This document shows positions 50,103 through 59,443 of a stretch of DNA of 64,000 nucleotides, piece after piece. Position 1 is the first letter of the stretch. Each line of letters opens with the position of its first letter. The notes below the pieces were generated by a model that was not told where the DNA came from, did no database searches, and saw only the letters and a list, made by a program, of their open reading frames with translations. The translations under genes and the position numbers were made by a program. This DNA is from Emticicia sp037153985. Its GTDB lineage: Bacteria > Bacteroidota > Bacteroidia > Cytophagales > Spirosomataceae. The stretch covers positions 62,001-126,000 of the forward strand of contig NZ_JBBAYI010000010.1 in assembly GCF_037153985.1 (NCBI RefSeq), written 5' to 3'.

Positions 50103-52460
50103 ATGAAAAAATATTTAGTATTAATTATCTCTCTTATTATAAGCCAGTTTACTTGGGCGCAAAGCCTGATTAAAGGCAAAATATATGATGCTCATACCAA
50201 AGAGGCCGTTATTGGGGCAAGTGTTCGGGCGGGTGAGTCAGAAACAGGTACTACTACCGCCAATAATGGTAGTTTTACTTTAAAAACCGAAGCCAAAGAG
50301 ATTACCGTCACTATGATAGGTTATCAGACACAAAAAATTGCAGTCGGAACTTCCAACGAATTACTAATTGCACTCGAAACGGCCGTCGAAGACCTACAAA
50401 CGGTGGTTATAACTGGTAATCGTGAAGCTAGTTTGCGTACCGAAACCCCTATTGCTATTTCTAAACTTACCCCTAAGCAAATAGAAGAAGCAAAGCCGGT
50501 AGCCGTATATGAGGTTATTAATAAACTGCCGGGGGTAATGATGGTTAACCTTAATAACGAGCAACACATGATGGCCATACGCCAGCCCATTACTACAAAT
50601 GCCTATTATCTGTATATGGAAGATGGTGTGCCTATTCGGCCAATGGGTGTATTTAACCATAACGCCTTGCTTGAAATGAATCAGTTTACGGTGAGTTCTA
50701 TCGAAGTAGTAAAAGGCCCTGTTTCGTCTATCTATGGCCCTGAGGCAGTAGGAGGGGTAGTAAATTTTATAACACAACGCCCTACTTCACTACCAACGGC
50801 ACGGGTAGGTGTTCAGTTTGACCAATGGGGGTACAGACGTATACAGTATGGAGCAGGTGCTACTTTAGGCAAACTTGGTATTTATCTCGGTGGATTAGTT
50901 GGTGAACAGAAAGATTCATGGATGGCTAGTTCTGACTATACCAAAAACGCGCAATATGCGCGCCTTGAATATAGTTTCTCGCCTAAAGCCCGTCTGATAT
51001 ACACTTTATCATATAGTAAATATAATTCACAAACCAGCGGAAGTGTTGACAGTATCGCATTTTATAGCCGCCAGTATGTAAGCACCAGTGATTTTACTTA
51101 TCGTAAGGCTTATTCGTTAAGAACCCGTCTTACATTTGAGAAAGACTGGGCAAAAGGTTCACAATCTTTTATTACGGTTTTTGCTAGAGATAACAAACAT
51201 GGGCAGAATCCGAGTTATGGTATCCGCTGGACCTCGGGCGCATCTACTGCCAGAGGTGAAATTAACTCTAATAATTTCAGAAGTTTAGGGGTTATTGCCC
51301 AACACACCCAACAATTTGGGTTTCTTAACTCCAAAGCAATTATTGGAGCCAGCCTTGATTTCTCACCAAACGATTACTGGTCGTATCAGGTTGATTTGAA
51401 TGCCCAACTCAGACCTGACAAAAAATCAGTTGAAAAATATACAATTGCGAAAGAACGCCCAGATATTAAAATTGCAGACTATAACGCCGATATTCATAAT
51501 TCAGCGGTATATCTGCAATATGATTTTGAACCTCTGAAAAACCTTCGTATTTCGGCGGGCCTTCGGTATGATAATATGGCCTTCGACTATGTAAATAATC
51601 TTGATATTGATAAAACAACCGGACAAGCCATTGGTGGGTCAAAGGTATATACTAAAACTACCCCTAAAATTGGTATCACCTATGATTTAGGTAAAGGAAA
51701 AGGCTTATATGCCAATTATTCAAAAGGCTTTGCTCCGTCGGGGCTTACGGCAATATTCCGCAAGAGGCCTACACCTGCTCCTAACGGCGACTTATTTTAT
51801 TATAACCTCATTCCGGCTACTTTTATTAATACCGAAATTGGGGGGTGGGCTTCATTAGTAAAAAATAAAGTTTATGTCGATGTGTCGTTGTACCAGATGA
51901 ATGGCCTTAACGAGTTACTCAATATACGTCAGCCCGATAATTCAACCGATTATCAGGCAGCCGGAAAAACACTTCATAAAGGTATAGAACTGGGCGTTAC
52001 TTATAAGCCTAGTCAGCAATTATTTATGCGCTGGGGTGGTACTTATGCCATTCATCGTTTCGATGAGTTTATACTGAGCCAACGTGCTTCAGATGCCCTG
52101 AAAGATGTCAATGGCAAATATATGCCGCAGGCTCCTCGCTGGTTATGGAATGCCGAAGTCAGCTATTATCCTAAATGGGCTAAAGGCTTACGTAGTTCTG
52201 TTGAGTGGCAACACGTAAGTAAATGGTATCAGAATCAGGTTAATACCGTTACTTATGATGGCTATGACCTGCTTAATTTCAGAATTGGGTATCAATGGAA
52301 AGGTATTGAATTGTATACCAATGTTATGAACCTGACCGATGCGCTCTATGCAACCAATGTTACACGCGGTAATGCCACAACCGACCGTGCAACTTTTACA
52401 CCAGCTGCACCACGCACTTTCGTTATGGGTTTACAATATAGTTTTGTTGGTAAAAAATGA
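50103..52460 (+). CDS. TonB-dependent receptor (copper-operon type)
   Basis: 785 residues from the ATG at 50103, which begins the signal peptide MKKYLVLIISLIISQFTWAQ; the frame is open further upstream to 49989 without a signal. A CarboxypepD_reg-like domain (about 22-105) is followed by a plug (about 125-230) with ISKLTPKQIEEAKPVAVYEV, NKLPGVMMVNLNNEQHMMAI, and EVVKGPVSSIYGPEAVGGVV. The plug has an MM...HMM cluster that could contact a soft metal. The barrel closes with an aromatic end (MGLQYSFVGKK). In this operon it probably imports a copper complex, but an iron or cobalamin substrate cannot be excluded. Follows the two Cys/His-motif genes and precedes the propeller protein. Confidence 0.9.
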   Translation: MKKYLVLIISLIISQFTWAQSLIKGKIYDAHTKEAVIGASVRAGESETGTTTANNGSFTLKTEAKEITVTMIGYQTQKIAVGTSNELLIALETAVEDLQTVVITGNREASLRTETPIAISKLTPKQIEEAKPVAVYEVINKLPGVMMVNLNNEQHMMAIRQPITTNAYYLYMEDGVPIRPMGVFNHNALLEMNQFTVSSIEVVKGPVSSIYGPEAVGGVVNFITQRPTSLPTARVGVQFDQWGYRRIQYGAGATLGKLGIYLGGLVGEQKDSWMASSDYTKNAQYARLEYSFSPKARLIYTLSYSKYNSQTSGSVDSIAFYSRQYVSTSDFTYRKAYSLRTRLTFEKDWAKGSQSFITVFARDNKHGQNPSYGIRWTSGASTARGEINSNNFRSLGVIAQHTQQFGFLNSKAIIGASLDFSPNDYWSYQVDLNAQLRPDKKSVEKYTIAKERPDIKIADYNADIHNSAVYLQYDFEPLKNLRISAGLRYDNMAFDYVNNLDIDKTTGQAIGGSKVYTKTTPKIGITYDLGKGKGLYANYSKGFAPSGLTAIFRKRPTPAPNGDLFYYNLIPATFINTEIGGWASLVKNKVYVDVSLYQMNGLNELLNIRQPDNSTDYQAAGKTLHKGIELGVTYKPSQQLFMRWGGTYAIHRFDEFILSQRASDALKDVNGKYMPQAPRWLWNAEVSYYPKWAKGLRSSVEWQHVSKWYQNQVNTVTYDGYDLLNFRIGYQWKGIELYTNVMNLTDALYATNVTRGNATTDRATFTPAAPRTFVMGLQYSFVGKK

Positions 52461-52567
52461 ATTTGCTTTTATAACACACTCTTTCTTGCGGAGGGGTATC
52501 AGGTTTTTAAAGTTACAAAAACATAACCAGCTTCATACTGGAGTGGTATATTATAAAATAAATCCTT

Positions 52568-53737
52568 ATGAAAAAAATTATCATCTATTTTGCATTAGTT
52601 ACTTTAATGGCTTTTCGTAAAGAAGACAAAGGCATTATTGTTTCAAATCCTGTTAATACTGCCGCTGTGCCTTCTTTTACCAGTACTGCCAAAGGTGAAG
52701 TAATACTTAGCTGGACAGAGAAAGATGCCTCTAATAAAGTATCTTTTTATTATAGCATATATAATGGCAAAGGATTTAATAGTCCGGTAAAAGTACCAAT
52801 CGTTGATTCGGCAACAACTCATGCCGAGGGAATGCCTCGGCTGACTGTAAAAAAAGACGGTAGCATGATTGTAAGTTTTGAACTGAAGAAAGATAACCCC
52901 ACCTCACGTTTTGGTTCTGACCTGCTTTATGTTTACTCGGCCGATGGCGTAAAGTGGTCTGAACCAATGTATGTACAAGCCGATAGGAATCCTAATAAGA
53001 GCCATTCATTTAGCCGACCTGTGCGGCTGGCTGATGGTGAAATCGGAATTATCTGGCTGGATGAAAAACTAACAGCCAAAGGGCGGAGTGTGAAATTTGC
53101 CAGAACATCACCCGGGAAAGGTTTCGGTGAAGAAAAAATAATTGATAATCAGGCTTGCGAGTGTTGCCGGATTGAAGCCGTAGTTGATGGAAAAGGTACG
53201 CTGCATATTTTTTATAGGGATATGTATGACGATGGTTCGAGAGATATGAGTTATATTTCGTCGAGCGATAACGGGCAAACATTCTCGCAACCCAGAAATG
53301 TATACCCCGATAAATGGCAGGTAAATGCGTGTCCGCACTCTGGTCCGTCGGCTACTGTTAGCCCTCAGGGAGTATTAATGACTTGGTATACAGGCAAAGA
53401 AAAGGCATCAGGCATAAAGGTGTGTGACGTAGCAACTGGTAAAATTGTAAATGCCGAAATTTCTGAAAAAGTACGGCAGCCACAGATTACTACAACCAAG
53501 TCGGGTAATACTTTTCTGACTTATGCCGAGTCAAAGATTCAGGGAGAAGATTACTATACTGCCATTGCTTTACGTAAAATCAATGGAAAAATAACAACAA
53601 CGTATTTATCAGAACCACTAGCCGATTGCAGTTATCCAAGTATAACAACAACCATTGGAAACGATGTGCTGGTGGCTTATGAAAAAAGAATGGAAGGTAA
53701 AAAACAGACAATCGTTTGGGAAAAAGTACAATTTTAA
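52568..53737 (+). CDS. Exported sialidase-fold (BNR-like) protein with CxCC motif
   Basis: 389 residues with a short hydrophobic N-terminus (MKKIIIYFALVTLMAF). The body shows repeated SSSDNGQTFS and SADGVKWSEP Asp-box-like turns of a six-bladed sialidase propeller. Sialidase catalytic residues cannot be located. Two metal-like motifs are seen: Cys197, 199 and 200 (ACECCRIEAV) and NACPHSGPS with Cys255 and His257. The motifs are unusual for a sialidase and fit copper or other metal handling. The next gene (MbnP-like) starts 11 bp after it and overlaps none of it. I would not call it an exo-alpha-sialidase. Confidence 0.75.
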   Translation: MKKIIIYFALVTLMAFRKEDKGIIVSNPVNTAAVPSFTSTAKGEVILSWTEKDASNKVSFYYSIYNGKGFNSPVKVPIVDSATTHAEGMPRLTVKKDGSMIVSFELKKDNPTSRFGSDLLYVYSADGVKWSEPMYVQADRNPNKSHSFSRPVRLADGEIGIIWLDEKLTAKGRSVKFARTSPGKGFGEEKIIDNQACECCRIEAVVDGKGTLHIFYRDMYDDGSRDMSYISSSDNGQTFSQPRNVYPDKWQVNACPHSGPSATVSPQGVLMTWYTGKEKASGIKVCDVATGKIVNAEISEKVRQPQITTTKSGNTFLTYAESKIQGEDYYTAIALRKINGKITTTYLSEPLADCSYPSITTTIGNDVLVAYEKRMEGKKQTIVWEKVQF

Positions 53738-53748
53738 AACAGTTTCTT

Positions 53749-54561
53749 ATGAAAAAAATAATAATCATGTTGTTTTGTGCCTTATCGGTAGCACAGGCAC
53801 AGAAAACAGGCTCTTTAAGTATTCAGTTTGATAACTATGTTGGCAGCGACCCGCTTGTGCTCAATGCTAAAAAGTATACCAATGCTAACGGGAATGAGTT
53901 TACAGTTTCATTGTTTCAGTATTATATAAGTAATGTTAAGCTTACTCGGCAAGATGGTTCAACTTTCACTGTTCCGCAAGACCAATCTTATTTCCTTATT
54001 CGTGAGAGCAAAAACGAAAGCAAGACTATTACCCTCACTGATATTCCTAAGGGCAAATATACGGGCATAAGTTTTACAATAGGTATTGATAGTGCCAGAA
54101 GCTCGGCCGATATAAGTAAAAGAAAAGGCTGCCTTGATGTGGCAGGGGAAGCGCAGGATATGTATTGGGCATGGAACTCAGGCTACATTTTTGTAAAAAT
54201 GGAAGGTGCATCGCCACAGTCAGTCGAAAAGAATAATATCTTTATGTACCATATTGGGTTGTTCGGAGGTATAGGAAACAAGAAAACCCTTAATAATATT
54301 AAATACGCAACTATCAATTTTGGGGATGCAGTTTTTAGGGTTAAGTCTGATAAGAACACATCGGTTGTTCATATAAAGGCTGATGCCCTTAAACTTATGA
54401 ATGGGCAAACCAACGTTGATATAGCCAAGAATCCTGCTGTGATGGGTGGCCCTTTTTCAGCCAGAATCGCAGAAAATTATCAAACTATGTTCTCATTTAG
54501 CGGAATTTCTCCGGCTTTCTCTGTTAATGCTGCCAATAAAGAGAAACTAGGTATGAATTAA
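53749..54561 (+). CDS. MbnP family copper-binding-like protein
   Basis: 270 residues from the ATG at 53749, with signal peptide MKKIIIMLFCALSVAQAQ; the frame starts further upstream but that part precedes the signal. The family pattern is seen in GIDSARS, then QDMYWAWNSGYIFVKMEG (138-153), and FMYHIGLFGG with His168. In MbnP proteins the Trp in this MYWAW-like segment is oxidised to kynurenine by MbnH and helps to bind Cu(I). Trp140 and Trp142 are the candidates here. The gene is immediately followed by an MbnH-like di-heme enzyme (1-bp gap), the usual MbnPH couple. It is probably periplasmic. Metal identity is inferred from family. Confidence 0.85.
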   Translation: MKKIIIMLFCALSVAQAQKTGSLSIQFDNYVGSDPLVLNAKKYTNANGNEFTVSLFQYYISNVKLTRQDGSTFTVPQDQSYFLIRESKNESKTITLTDIPKGKYTGISFTIGIDSARSSADISKRKGCLDVAGEAQDMYWAWNSGYIFVKMEGASPQSVEKNNIFMYHIGLFGGIGNKKTLNNIKYATINFGDAVFRVKSDKNTSVVHIKADALKLMNGQTNVDIAKNPAVMGGPFSARIAENYQTMFSFSGISPAFSVNAANKEKLGMN

Positions 54562-54562
54562 A

Positions 54563-56077
54563 ATGATGCCAGCAAAAAATAAAATCATGATATTATCAGG
54601 AATTGTTCTGATAATATCATTGTCATTTCGTAAAAAACAGGATATACCTCTATTTCCGGCTCCGGCAAATTTTCCGAAGCCCAGTTATAATTTTAGTGCA
54701 AATGCTCTTACCAACGAAGGCATCGAACTAGGCAAAACCTTGTTTTATGATGCCATTATTTCGAGCGATAACACCATTAGCTGTGGTAGTTGCCACCAGC
54801 AGTCGGCGGGCTTTACACAACACGGACACGCCCTTAGCCACGGAATTGATGATAAACTAACCAGACGAAACTCCATGCCTTTGTTTAATCTGGCGTGGTC
54901 TGAGAGTTTCGGCTGGGATGGCGGTGTACACGACCTTGATTTGTTTGCCATTTCGCCTATTACTAATCCTGCCGAAATGAATGAGTCAATGGCGCGAGTA
55001 TTAGATAAACTGCGTAAAAGTCAGCAGTATCCGGCTTTATTTAAAAAGGCTTTTGGTTCTGAGGAAATAAACACAGAACGTTTTCTGAAAGCCTTGTCCC
55101 AATTTATGCTGACGATGGTTTCGGCCAACTCAAAATACGATAAATATATGCGCTATGAAGGCGTTGAGCTAAACGAAACCGAGCTGGCAGGTATGGCAAT
55201 AGTTAAACAAAAGTGTGCTTCATGCCATGCGGGCGAACTTTTTACTGATTATTCGTTTAGAAATAATGGGTTAACACATTTACCCGTCGATGATAAAGGC
55301 CGTTTTGAAGTAAACCAGAACGAAAGTGATAGTTTTAAGTTTAAAGTGCCTAGTTTGCGGAATCTGGGTTTTACGGCTCCTTATATGCACGACGGCCGTT
55401 TTAAAACGCTGGAAGAAGTATTGGCGCATTATACCTCAACAGTAGAATCAACGCCATTTCTTGACCCTGTGTTAAATCAGAATGGTAAAACAGGTATTAT
55501 GCTGTCTAAAGACGAGCAGCAAAAAATTGTCAGCTTCCTCAGAACCCTTGATGATGAGGACTTTATAAAAAATACCCGATTCGCTGAAAATACACTCACC
55601 GTAAGTATTCCTAAAAAAGATATTGATGCCGAAGTGGTGAATTTTAGGCCGGTTTCGGGTAAAGTAAAAGCAATATTCAATGAAAGTATTGATATTTATC
55701 TGAAAATAAAAGAAGCCATTAAAACACAGCAGACTGGTATTGCTGCCAAGCAGTCGGATAAATTACCGAAGGTACTTAAAAAACTTAATAGTCTGCCATT
55801 AGCAAATGCAGAAAAAGTGTTTTTTAATACCTATCTTGAGAAACTTTCTTTTGATTGTGAACATATTATTGAAGGTGAATATTCGACTGAACACCAGTCA
55901 GAACATTTTATTGAGCTTTCAAAAAACTTTTATGTGCTTATAGCCTCATTTAAGCCTGATTATTCTAAGCTGTATTACCACAGATGCGAAAATTCAGACT
56001 TAAACTGGTTGAGTGATAAAATAAATGAGGTATTTCCGAAAAATAATTGTGATAAAATTCAAACTAAAAAATTATGA
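54563..56077 (+). CDS. MbnH-like di-heme cytochrome c peroxidase with C-terminal extension
   Basis: 504 residues. Start could be Met1 or Met2. A hydrophobic N-terminus (IMILSGIVLIISLSF) anchors or exports it. The di-heme peroxidase/MauG-type core covers about 40-340, with heme motifs CGSCH (74-78) and CASCH (218-222) and the ligand-loop segment TAPYMHDGRF (271-280). In MbnH/MauG enzymes the pair of hemes supports oxidation of a partner Trp. Residues about 345-504 form an extra helical region not expected in MbnH, ending in YYHRCENSDLNWLSDKINEV. This resembles the DUF3347-type copper-linked domain; that comparison is from memory and uncertain. One bp after the MbnP gene, four-base overlap with the YHS gene. 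Confidence 0.87.
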   Translation: MMPAKNKIMILSGIVLIISLSFRKKQDIPLFPAPANFPKPSYNFSANALTNEGIELGKTLFYDAIISSDNTISCGSCHQQSAGFTQHGHALSHGIDDKLTRRNSMPLFNLAWSESFGWDGGVHDLDLFAISPITNPAEMNESMARVLDKLRKSQQYPALFKKAFGSEEINTERFLKALSQFMLTMVSANSKYDKYMRYEGVELNETELAGMAIVKQKCASCHAGELFTDYSFRNNGLTHLPVDDKGRFEVNQNESDSFKFKVPSLRNLGFTAPYMHDGRFKTLEEVLAHYTSTVESTPFLDPVLNQNGKTGIMLSKDEQQKIVSFLRTLDDEDFIKNTRFAENTLTVSIPKKDIDAEVVNFRPVSGKVKAIFNESIDIYLKIKEAIKTQQTGIAAKQSDKLPKVLKKLNSLPLANAEKVFFNTYLEKLSFDCEHIIEGEYSTEHQSEHFIELSKNFYVLIASFKPDYSKLYYHRCENSDLNWLSDKINEVFPKNNCDKIQTKKL

Positions 56078-56307
56078 AGTACATTTTTTTAAGTCTGTTT
56101 GTGAGTTTAAGTTATTTTGCAGACATCAATCAGGAACCTAAGTCATCAAAAAAAGCAGATAAAGAATTACATGACCCCGTTTGTGGTATGAAAGTCAAAA
56201 AAAATGCTGCATATAGTTCTACATATAAAGACAAAGAACACAAGTTTTGTAGTAAGATGTGCAAAGAGAAGTTTGACGCTGCTCCAGAGAAGTATATTAA
56301 AAAATAA
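56074..56307 (+). CDS. Small exported YHS-domain protein
   Basis: 77 residues, starting in a 4-bp ATGA overlap with the peroxidase gene. A short hydrophobic N-terminus is followed by a YHS domain: HDPVCGMKV (Cys37), then KFCSKMCKEKFDAAPEKY (Cys58 and Cys62). YHS domains are frequent in copper- and heavy-metal-handling proteins, and this one keeps all three Cys. It is the last gene of the operon. It probably binds Cu(I) in the periplasm and hands it on, but no assay supports this. Confidence 0.85.
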   Translation: MKYIFLSLFVSLSYFADINQEPKSSKKADKELHDPVCGMKVKKNAAYSSTYKDKEHKFCSKMCKEKFDAAPEKYIKK

Positions 56308-56337
56308 AATAACTCTTCAGGACACATAGGCGAGCCA

Positions 56338-56829
56338 TTACATGCTTCGCTGGTTAATAAATATCTGGGTAAAGTAGGGGTATCCATCTTTGCCTCTGAC
56401 AACACCTATACCCGTAAGGTTATAATTGCCCTCTATATTTTTTCGATGGCCGGGGCTTTGAATCCATCGTTTTACCACTTCCTGTGCTGTAAACTTTCCG
56501 AAAGCAACGTTTTCGGCACAGGCATTGGCATTTTTTATCTGCCCCATAATTCTGTCCATCCGGTTGTCAAAACCGTCATGGCCAAAAGCAACCCTACCAT
56601 TACCCATATTTTTACTATGCTTAATGGCTTCTTCTGTAATGAGCGGAAGTTCCTGTAAAGGTTTCAGATTTTTAGATGTTCTATATGTATTTACTTCTGC
56701 CAGTATAGCCTGTTGTAAGGTTGTGAAATCTTCTGAAGTTGAAGGGCTATTTTGCGCACATGAAGGCATGAAATGAATAGTAAGTAAAAATCCTATAAAT
56801 TGAACAAATAGCATTCGTTGAATTTTCAT
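56338..56829 (-). CDS. Exported CAP/SCP-domain lipoprotein-like protein
   Basis: 163 residues from ATG 56829, with a hydrophobic signal and FMPSC as a lipobox-like end. A single CAP (SCP/PR1-like) domain fills the rest: LQQAILAEVNTYRTSKNLKP, the His of AIKHSKNMGNG, GHDGF, CAENVAFG, VVKRWIQSPGHRKNIEGNY, and the final GYPYFTQIF. The His, Glu and His that form the CAP cavity are all present. The role is unknown in bacteria; it may bind lipids or metals. The frame upstream to 56871 adds a proline-rich start that is less likely. It is convergent with the copper-like operon. Confidence 0.85.
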   Translation of the reverse strand: MKIQRMLFVQFIGFLLTIHFMPSCAQNSPSTSEDFTTLQQAILAEVNTYRTSKNLKPLQELPLITEEAIKHSKNMGNGRVAFGHDGFDNRMDRIMGQIKNANACAENVAFGKFTAQEVVKRWIQSPGHRKNIEGNYNLTGIGVVRGKDGYPYFTQIFINQRSM

Positions 56830-56933
56830 TTTTTCCTGATTTTCTCTCATTAACGTTTCAGGCGGGGGCAAATATTGTTAAGTTACTCTATTGCTTTTGT
56901 AAACGCACCATTTCATTGCCGTTTTATAACACT

Positions 56934-56968
56934 AAAGGCTGCATTGTGTTTAAACAATACAGCCCTTT
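56934..56968 (-). terminator. Terminator of the glutaminase-family gene
   Basis: On the minus strand GGCTG-T-ATTGT pairs with ACAAT-G-CAGCC around a 6-nt loop; the odd pair is U-G in the minus RNA but A-C in the plus RNA. AAA and TTT flank it. It lies 28 nt after the stop. Confidence 0.65.
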
Positions 56969-56995
56969 GGTATAAGATTATGACTTTACGAAAAG

Positions 56996-59443
56996 TTATT
57001 TAGTTTTTAATTTTTGCTCAAGCACTTTCATAAAATAGCCACCTACTACGCTTCTGGCCTGAAAACCAACCATATTGCCGTTTGTGGTTTCGTGCCAGTC
57101 GCTCAAAGGTACACGTGTTTTGGTCTGAGTGGCATATTTGTACATAGGCTCAACAAGGGCATCAAAATCTTGTTTTCTTGAAGCTAAAACCGATGTCCAG
57201 ACTACCCAGTCTGACTTAGTATAGGTTTTACGGCTATCAAGAGGCAAGCCGTAGGCATTTTGTTTGGTCAGGTAATAGGCCACTTCTTTGTCGTAAACCT
57301 CTTTCGGGAATAAATTGAGTTTCAGAAGTTTATCCCACACCAGATTATATTTCTGGCTCCATGTACCTTTATCGTTGAAAGTTAAAGAGTAATGGTCGCC
57401 ATCGGCAGCCATTTCAAGCCATTTTTTTACCATTTCTTTGGTTATAGCTTTGTATTTTTCAGCCGTTTGTTTTTCGCCTAGTTTTTCAGCCATTTGTGCA
57501 TATCCGCCTAAGGCTACAATAGCCTTTAGCGAAAGATTGGCATTACGGGCTAAATGGCCTGCAAAATCATCGGTACATAGTTGTAAAGCGGGGTCAAGAC
57601 CTTCTTTACTCAGGTAGTCGGCCCATACAGAAAGTGTTTTCCAATGCTTTTTTGCATACAACGTGTTGCCTTCTACTTTAGCAATAGCAGCCGTCAGGAT
57701 AATCATATTGCCACATTCTTCAACAGGCATATCTTCACCGTAGGTCTGGCCATTGGCTAGCGGATACGTACCCAAGTCATGAGCAGCAAAGGGTTTCGTC
57801 CATTTACCGCTTTCGCTATAATAGAAAATGCCATTCAGCATGCCTTTCAGTAAGTCGGGGTTGTAAACCAAAAACAAAGGAGCCGACGGATAGGTAACAT
57901 CAACGGTATTGATAGAACCATTACTGAAATTCTCTTTAGACAAGAAAAGTATTTCTCCTGACGGGCTCTTAACCAGTTTATGTGCTGCAATACTCTGGCG
58001 ATAAGCAAGCTCGCAGAGGCGGGCATATTGTTCACCACCAATAAGGGCATCGTTATAAATTTTGCGGTTAATGGCTTCACAAGCCTGTATGATTGACCGA
58101 TACCCTGTTAGGGCTGCTGCCAACTGGTTTTCGATAGTAGTTGTGTTTTTACGCCACCACGGTGCAAGGTTGGTCTGAAAATACTGTACTGACTGAATAT
58201 CGTCATAGCCTAACAAGAAAACCTGTTCTTTGGTAGTGCTGCCCACTTTGCCTGTGTTTACCAAAGTGTTTAGTGTGAGGTGTTTTCCACCTAAATTTGT
58301 ATTGGCCGAAGGCGTAAAAGCATTTGAAAGGTCATTCCCTTTTGTAATAGATTGCACAACACCTGCTACTTTAGGTACTGCTACATACATATAGCCCCAG
58401 TCGATACGTACATCATCACCTTTAAGTTTCAGTACGTTCTGGCTTGTAGTACCTGCTTTCAGAATAGCCAATCCTTTATCAGAGTACTGAGTGGCTTGCA
58501 CTTCCTGCGCCGGAGTATTTACGGCAATATCGGTTGATGCTCCCAGATACAGGCGAACATCGTGCAATAAATTATCAGTAGCTTTCATTTTGGCACTGAT
58601 ATATGAAACCGGCCGTGATAAAACATCCAGATTATTAATCAGTAACGGAGACGTAAAGGTTAAAGTTAAGTCAACTTTGCCACAGCTAAAATTATACATA
58701 GTTTGAGTGGCGTTTACGGTCACTTTTTTCTGAACAGCCGTTTGTAGTTTCGGATTCGGTTTTTCTGTAACTTTTTCAACAATACCAGCATCCATAATAG
58801 CTCCGCCAACGTTATTAATTACATGAACAGCTAACAGGTTTTCGCCAGTTTTGAGCTTGCTTTTGGCCGCTTCTGGTATTGGTACGTAAATGTATTTGTT
58901 TGTCCAGCCTTTTACTTTGTATACAATTTCGCCATTCAGGTATACTTCAACGTCATCGTCATGGTTAAGTTTCAGATATAGAGCATCGGCGTTTAAATCT
59001 TTTAAAGTAAATTTCCTACGCATCCATATATCTTTGGTATTCCATGCTGTTTTCGCAATAGTCATGTTATTGCCAAACGGAGCCAAGCCTTTTTTCCACT
59101 GGCTATCGTCAAGGCTTGGGTTCATCCAGTTTTCACCCGGATTACTTTCAGTATAAAGAGCTTCGTAGTTAACTTCGTCGCCGGCGGGTATTATGGTTTC
59201 GTAATTATCTCCGCTTTTACCTAAAAAACGATAAATGATTCCGTCAACCTCAATCATACCAATTAATGAGTGGTCGGCACCTGTCCAGTGTTTGGTAGGG
59301 GAGGCCGTTAGCTCGTCAGTAGTAGACCAGATACTAAAATAAGGGTCATGGGTAATAAGGGGGTAAGCGGGTGCTTTGGTGCTTTGCCCAAAAACGAAAT
59401 GGGCGTTTAAAAAAACAAGTACTCCTATAATAACAGTTTTCAT
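56996..59443 (-). CDS. GtaA-like glutaminase-family protein (DUF4964/4965/1793 type)
   Basis: 815 residues from ATG 59443, with signal peptide MKTVIIGVLVFLNAHFVFGQ; the frame's earlier ATG at 59476 lies before it. An N-terminal part has PLITHDPYFSIWSTTDEL and WTGADHSLIGMIEVDG. A jelly-roll-like insert carries NPSLDDSQWKKG and LKLNHDDDVEVYLNG. The C-terminal half is an all-helical six-hairpin type fold with EECGNMIILTAAIAKVEGN, RNANLSLKAIVALGGYA, and LNLFPKEVYDKEVAYYL. The family includes a fungal glutaminase, but the residues for catalysis are not certain here, so the activity could be glycosidic. It is secreted. A terminator hairpin follows; the gene is single. Confidence 0.85.
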   Translation of the reverse strand: MKTVIIGVLVFLNAHFVFGQSTKAPAYPLITHDPYFSIWSTTDELTASPTKHWTGADHSLIGMIEVDGIIYRFLGKSGDNYETIIPAGDEVNYEALYTESNPGENWMNPSLDDSQWKKGLAPFGNNMTIAKTAWNTKDIWMRRKFTLKDLNADALYLKLNHDDDVEVYLNGEIVYKVKGWTNKYIYVPIPEAAKSKLKTGENLLAVHVINNVGGAIMDAGIVEKVTEKPNPKLQTAVQKKVTVNATQTMYNFSCGKVDLTLTFTSPLLINNLDVLSRPVSYISAKMKATDNLLHDVRLYLGASTDIAVNTPAQEVQATQYSDKGLAILKAGTTSQNVLKLKGDDVRIDWGYMYVAVPKVAGVVQSITKGNDLSNAFTPSANTNLGGKHLTLNTLVNTGKVGSTTKEQVFLLGYDDIQSVQYFQTNLAPWWRKNTTTIENQLAAALTGYRSIIQACEAINRKIYNDALIGGEQYARLCELAYRQSIAAHKLVKSPSGEILFLSKENFSNGSINTVDVTYPSAPLFLVYNPDLLKGMLNGIFYYSESGKWTKPFAAHDLGTYPLANGQTYGEDMPVEECGNMIILTAAIAKVEGNTLYAKKHWKTLSVWADYLSKEGLDPALQLCTDDFAGHLARNANLSLKAIVALGGYAQMAEKLGEKQTAEKYKAITKEMVKKWLEMAADGDHYSLTFNDKGTWSQKYNLVWDKLLKLNLFPKEVYDKEVAYYLTKQNAYGLPLDSRKTYTKSDWVVWTSVLASRKQDFDALVEPMYKYATQTKTRVPLSDWHETTNGNMVGFQARSVVGGYFMKVLEQKLKTK

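Noticed and set aside
52568..53737. Naming the propeller protein exo-alpha-sialidase
   Set aside because: The fold fits, but catalytic residues cannot be placed and the operon context points to metals.
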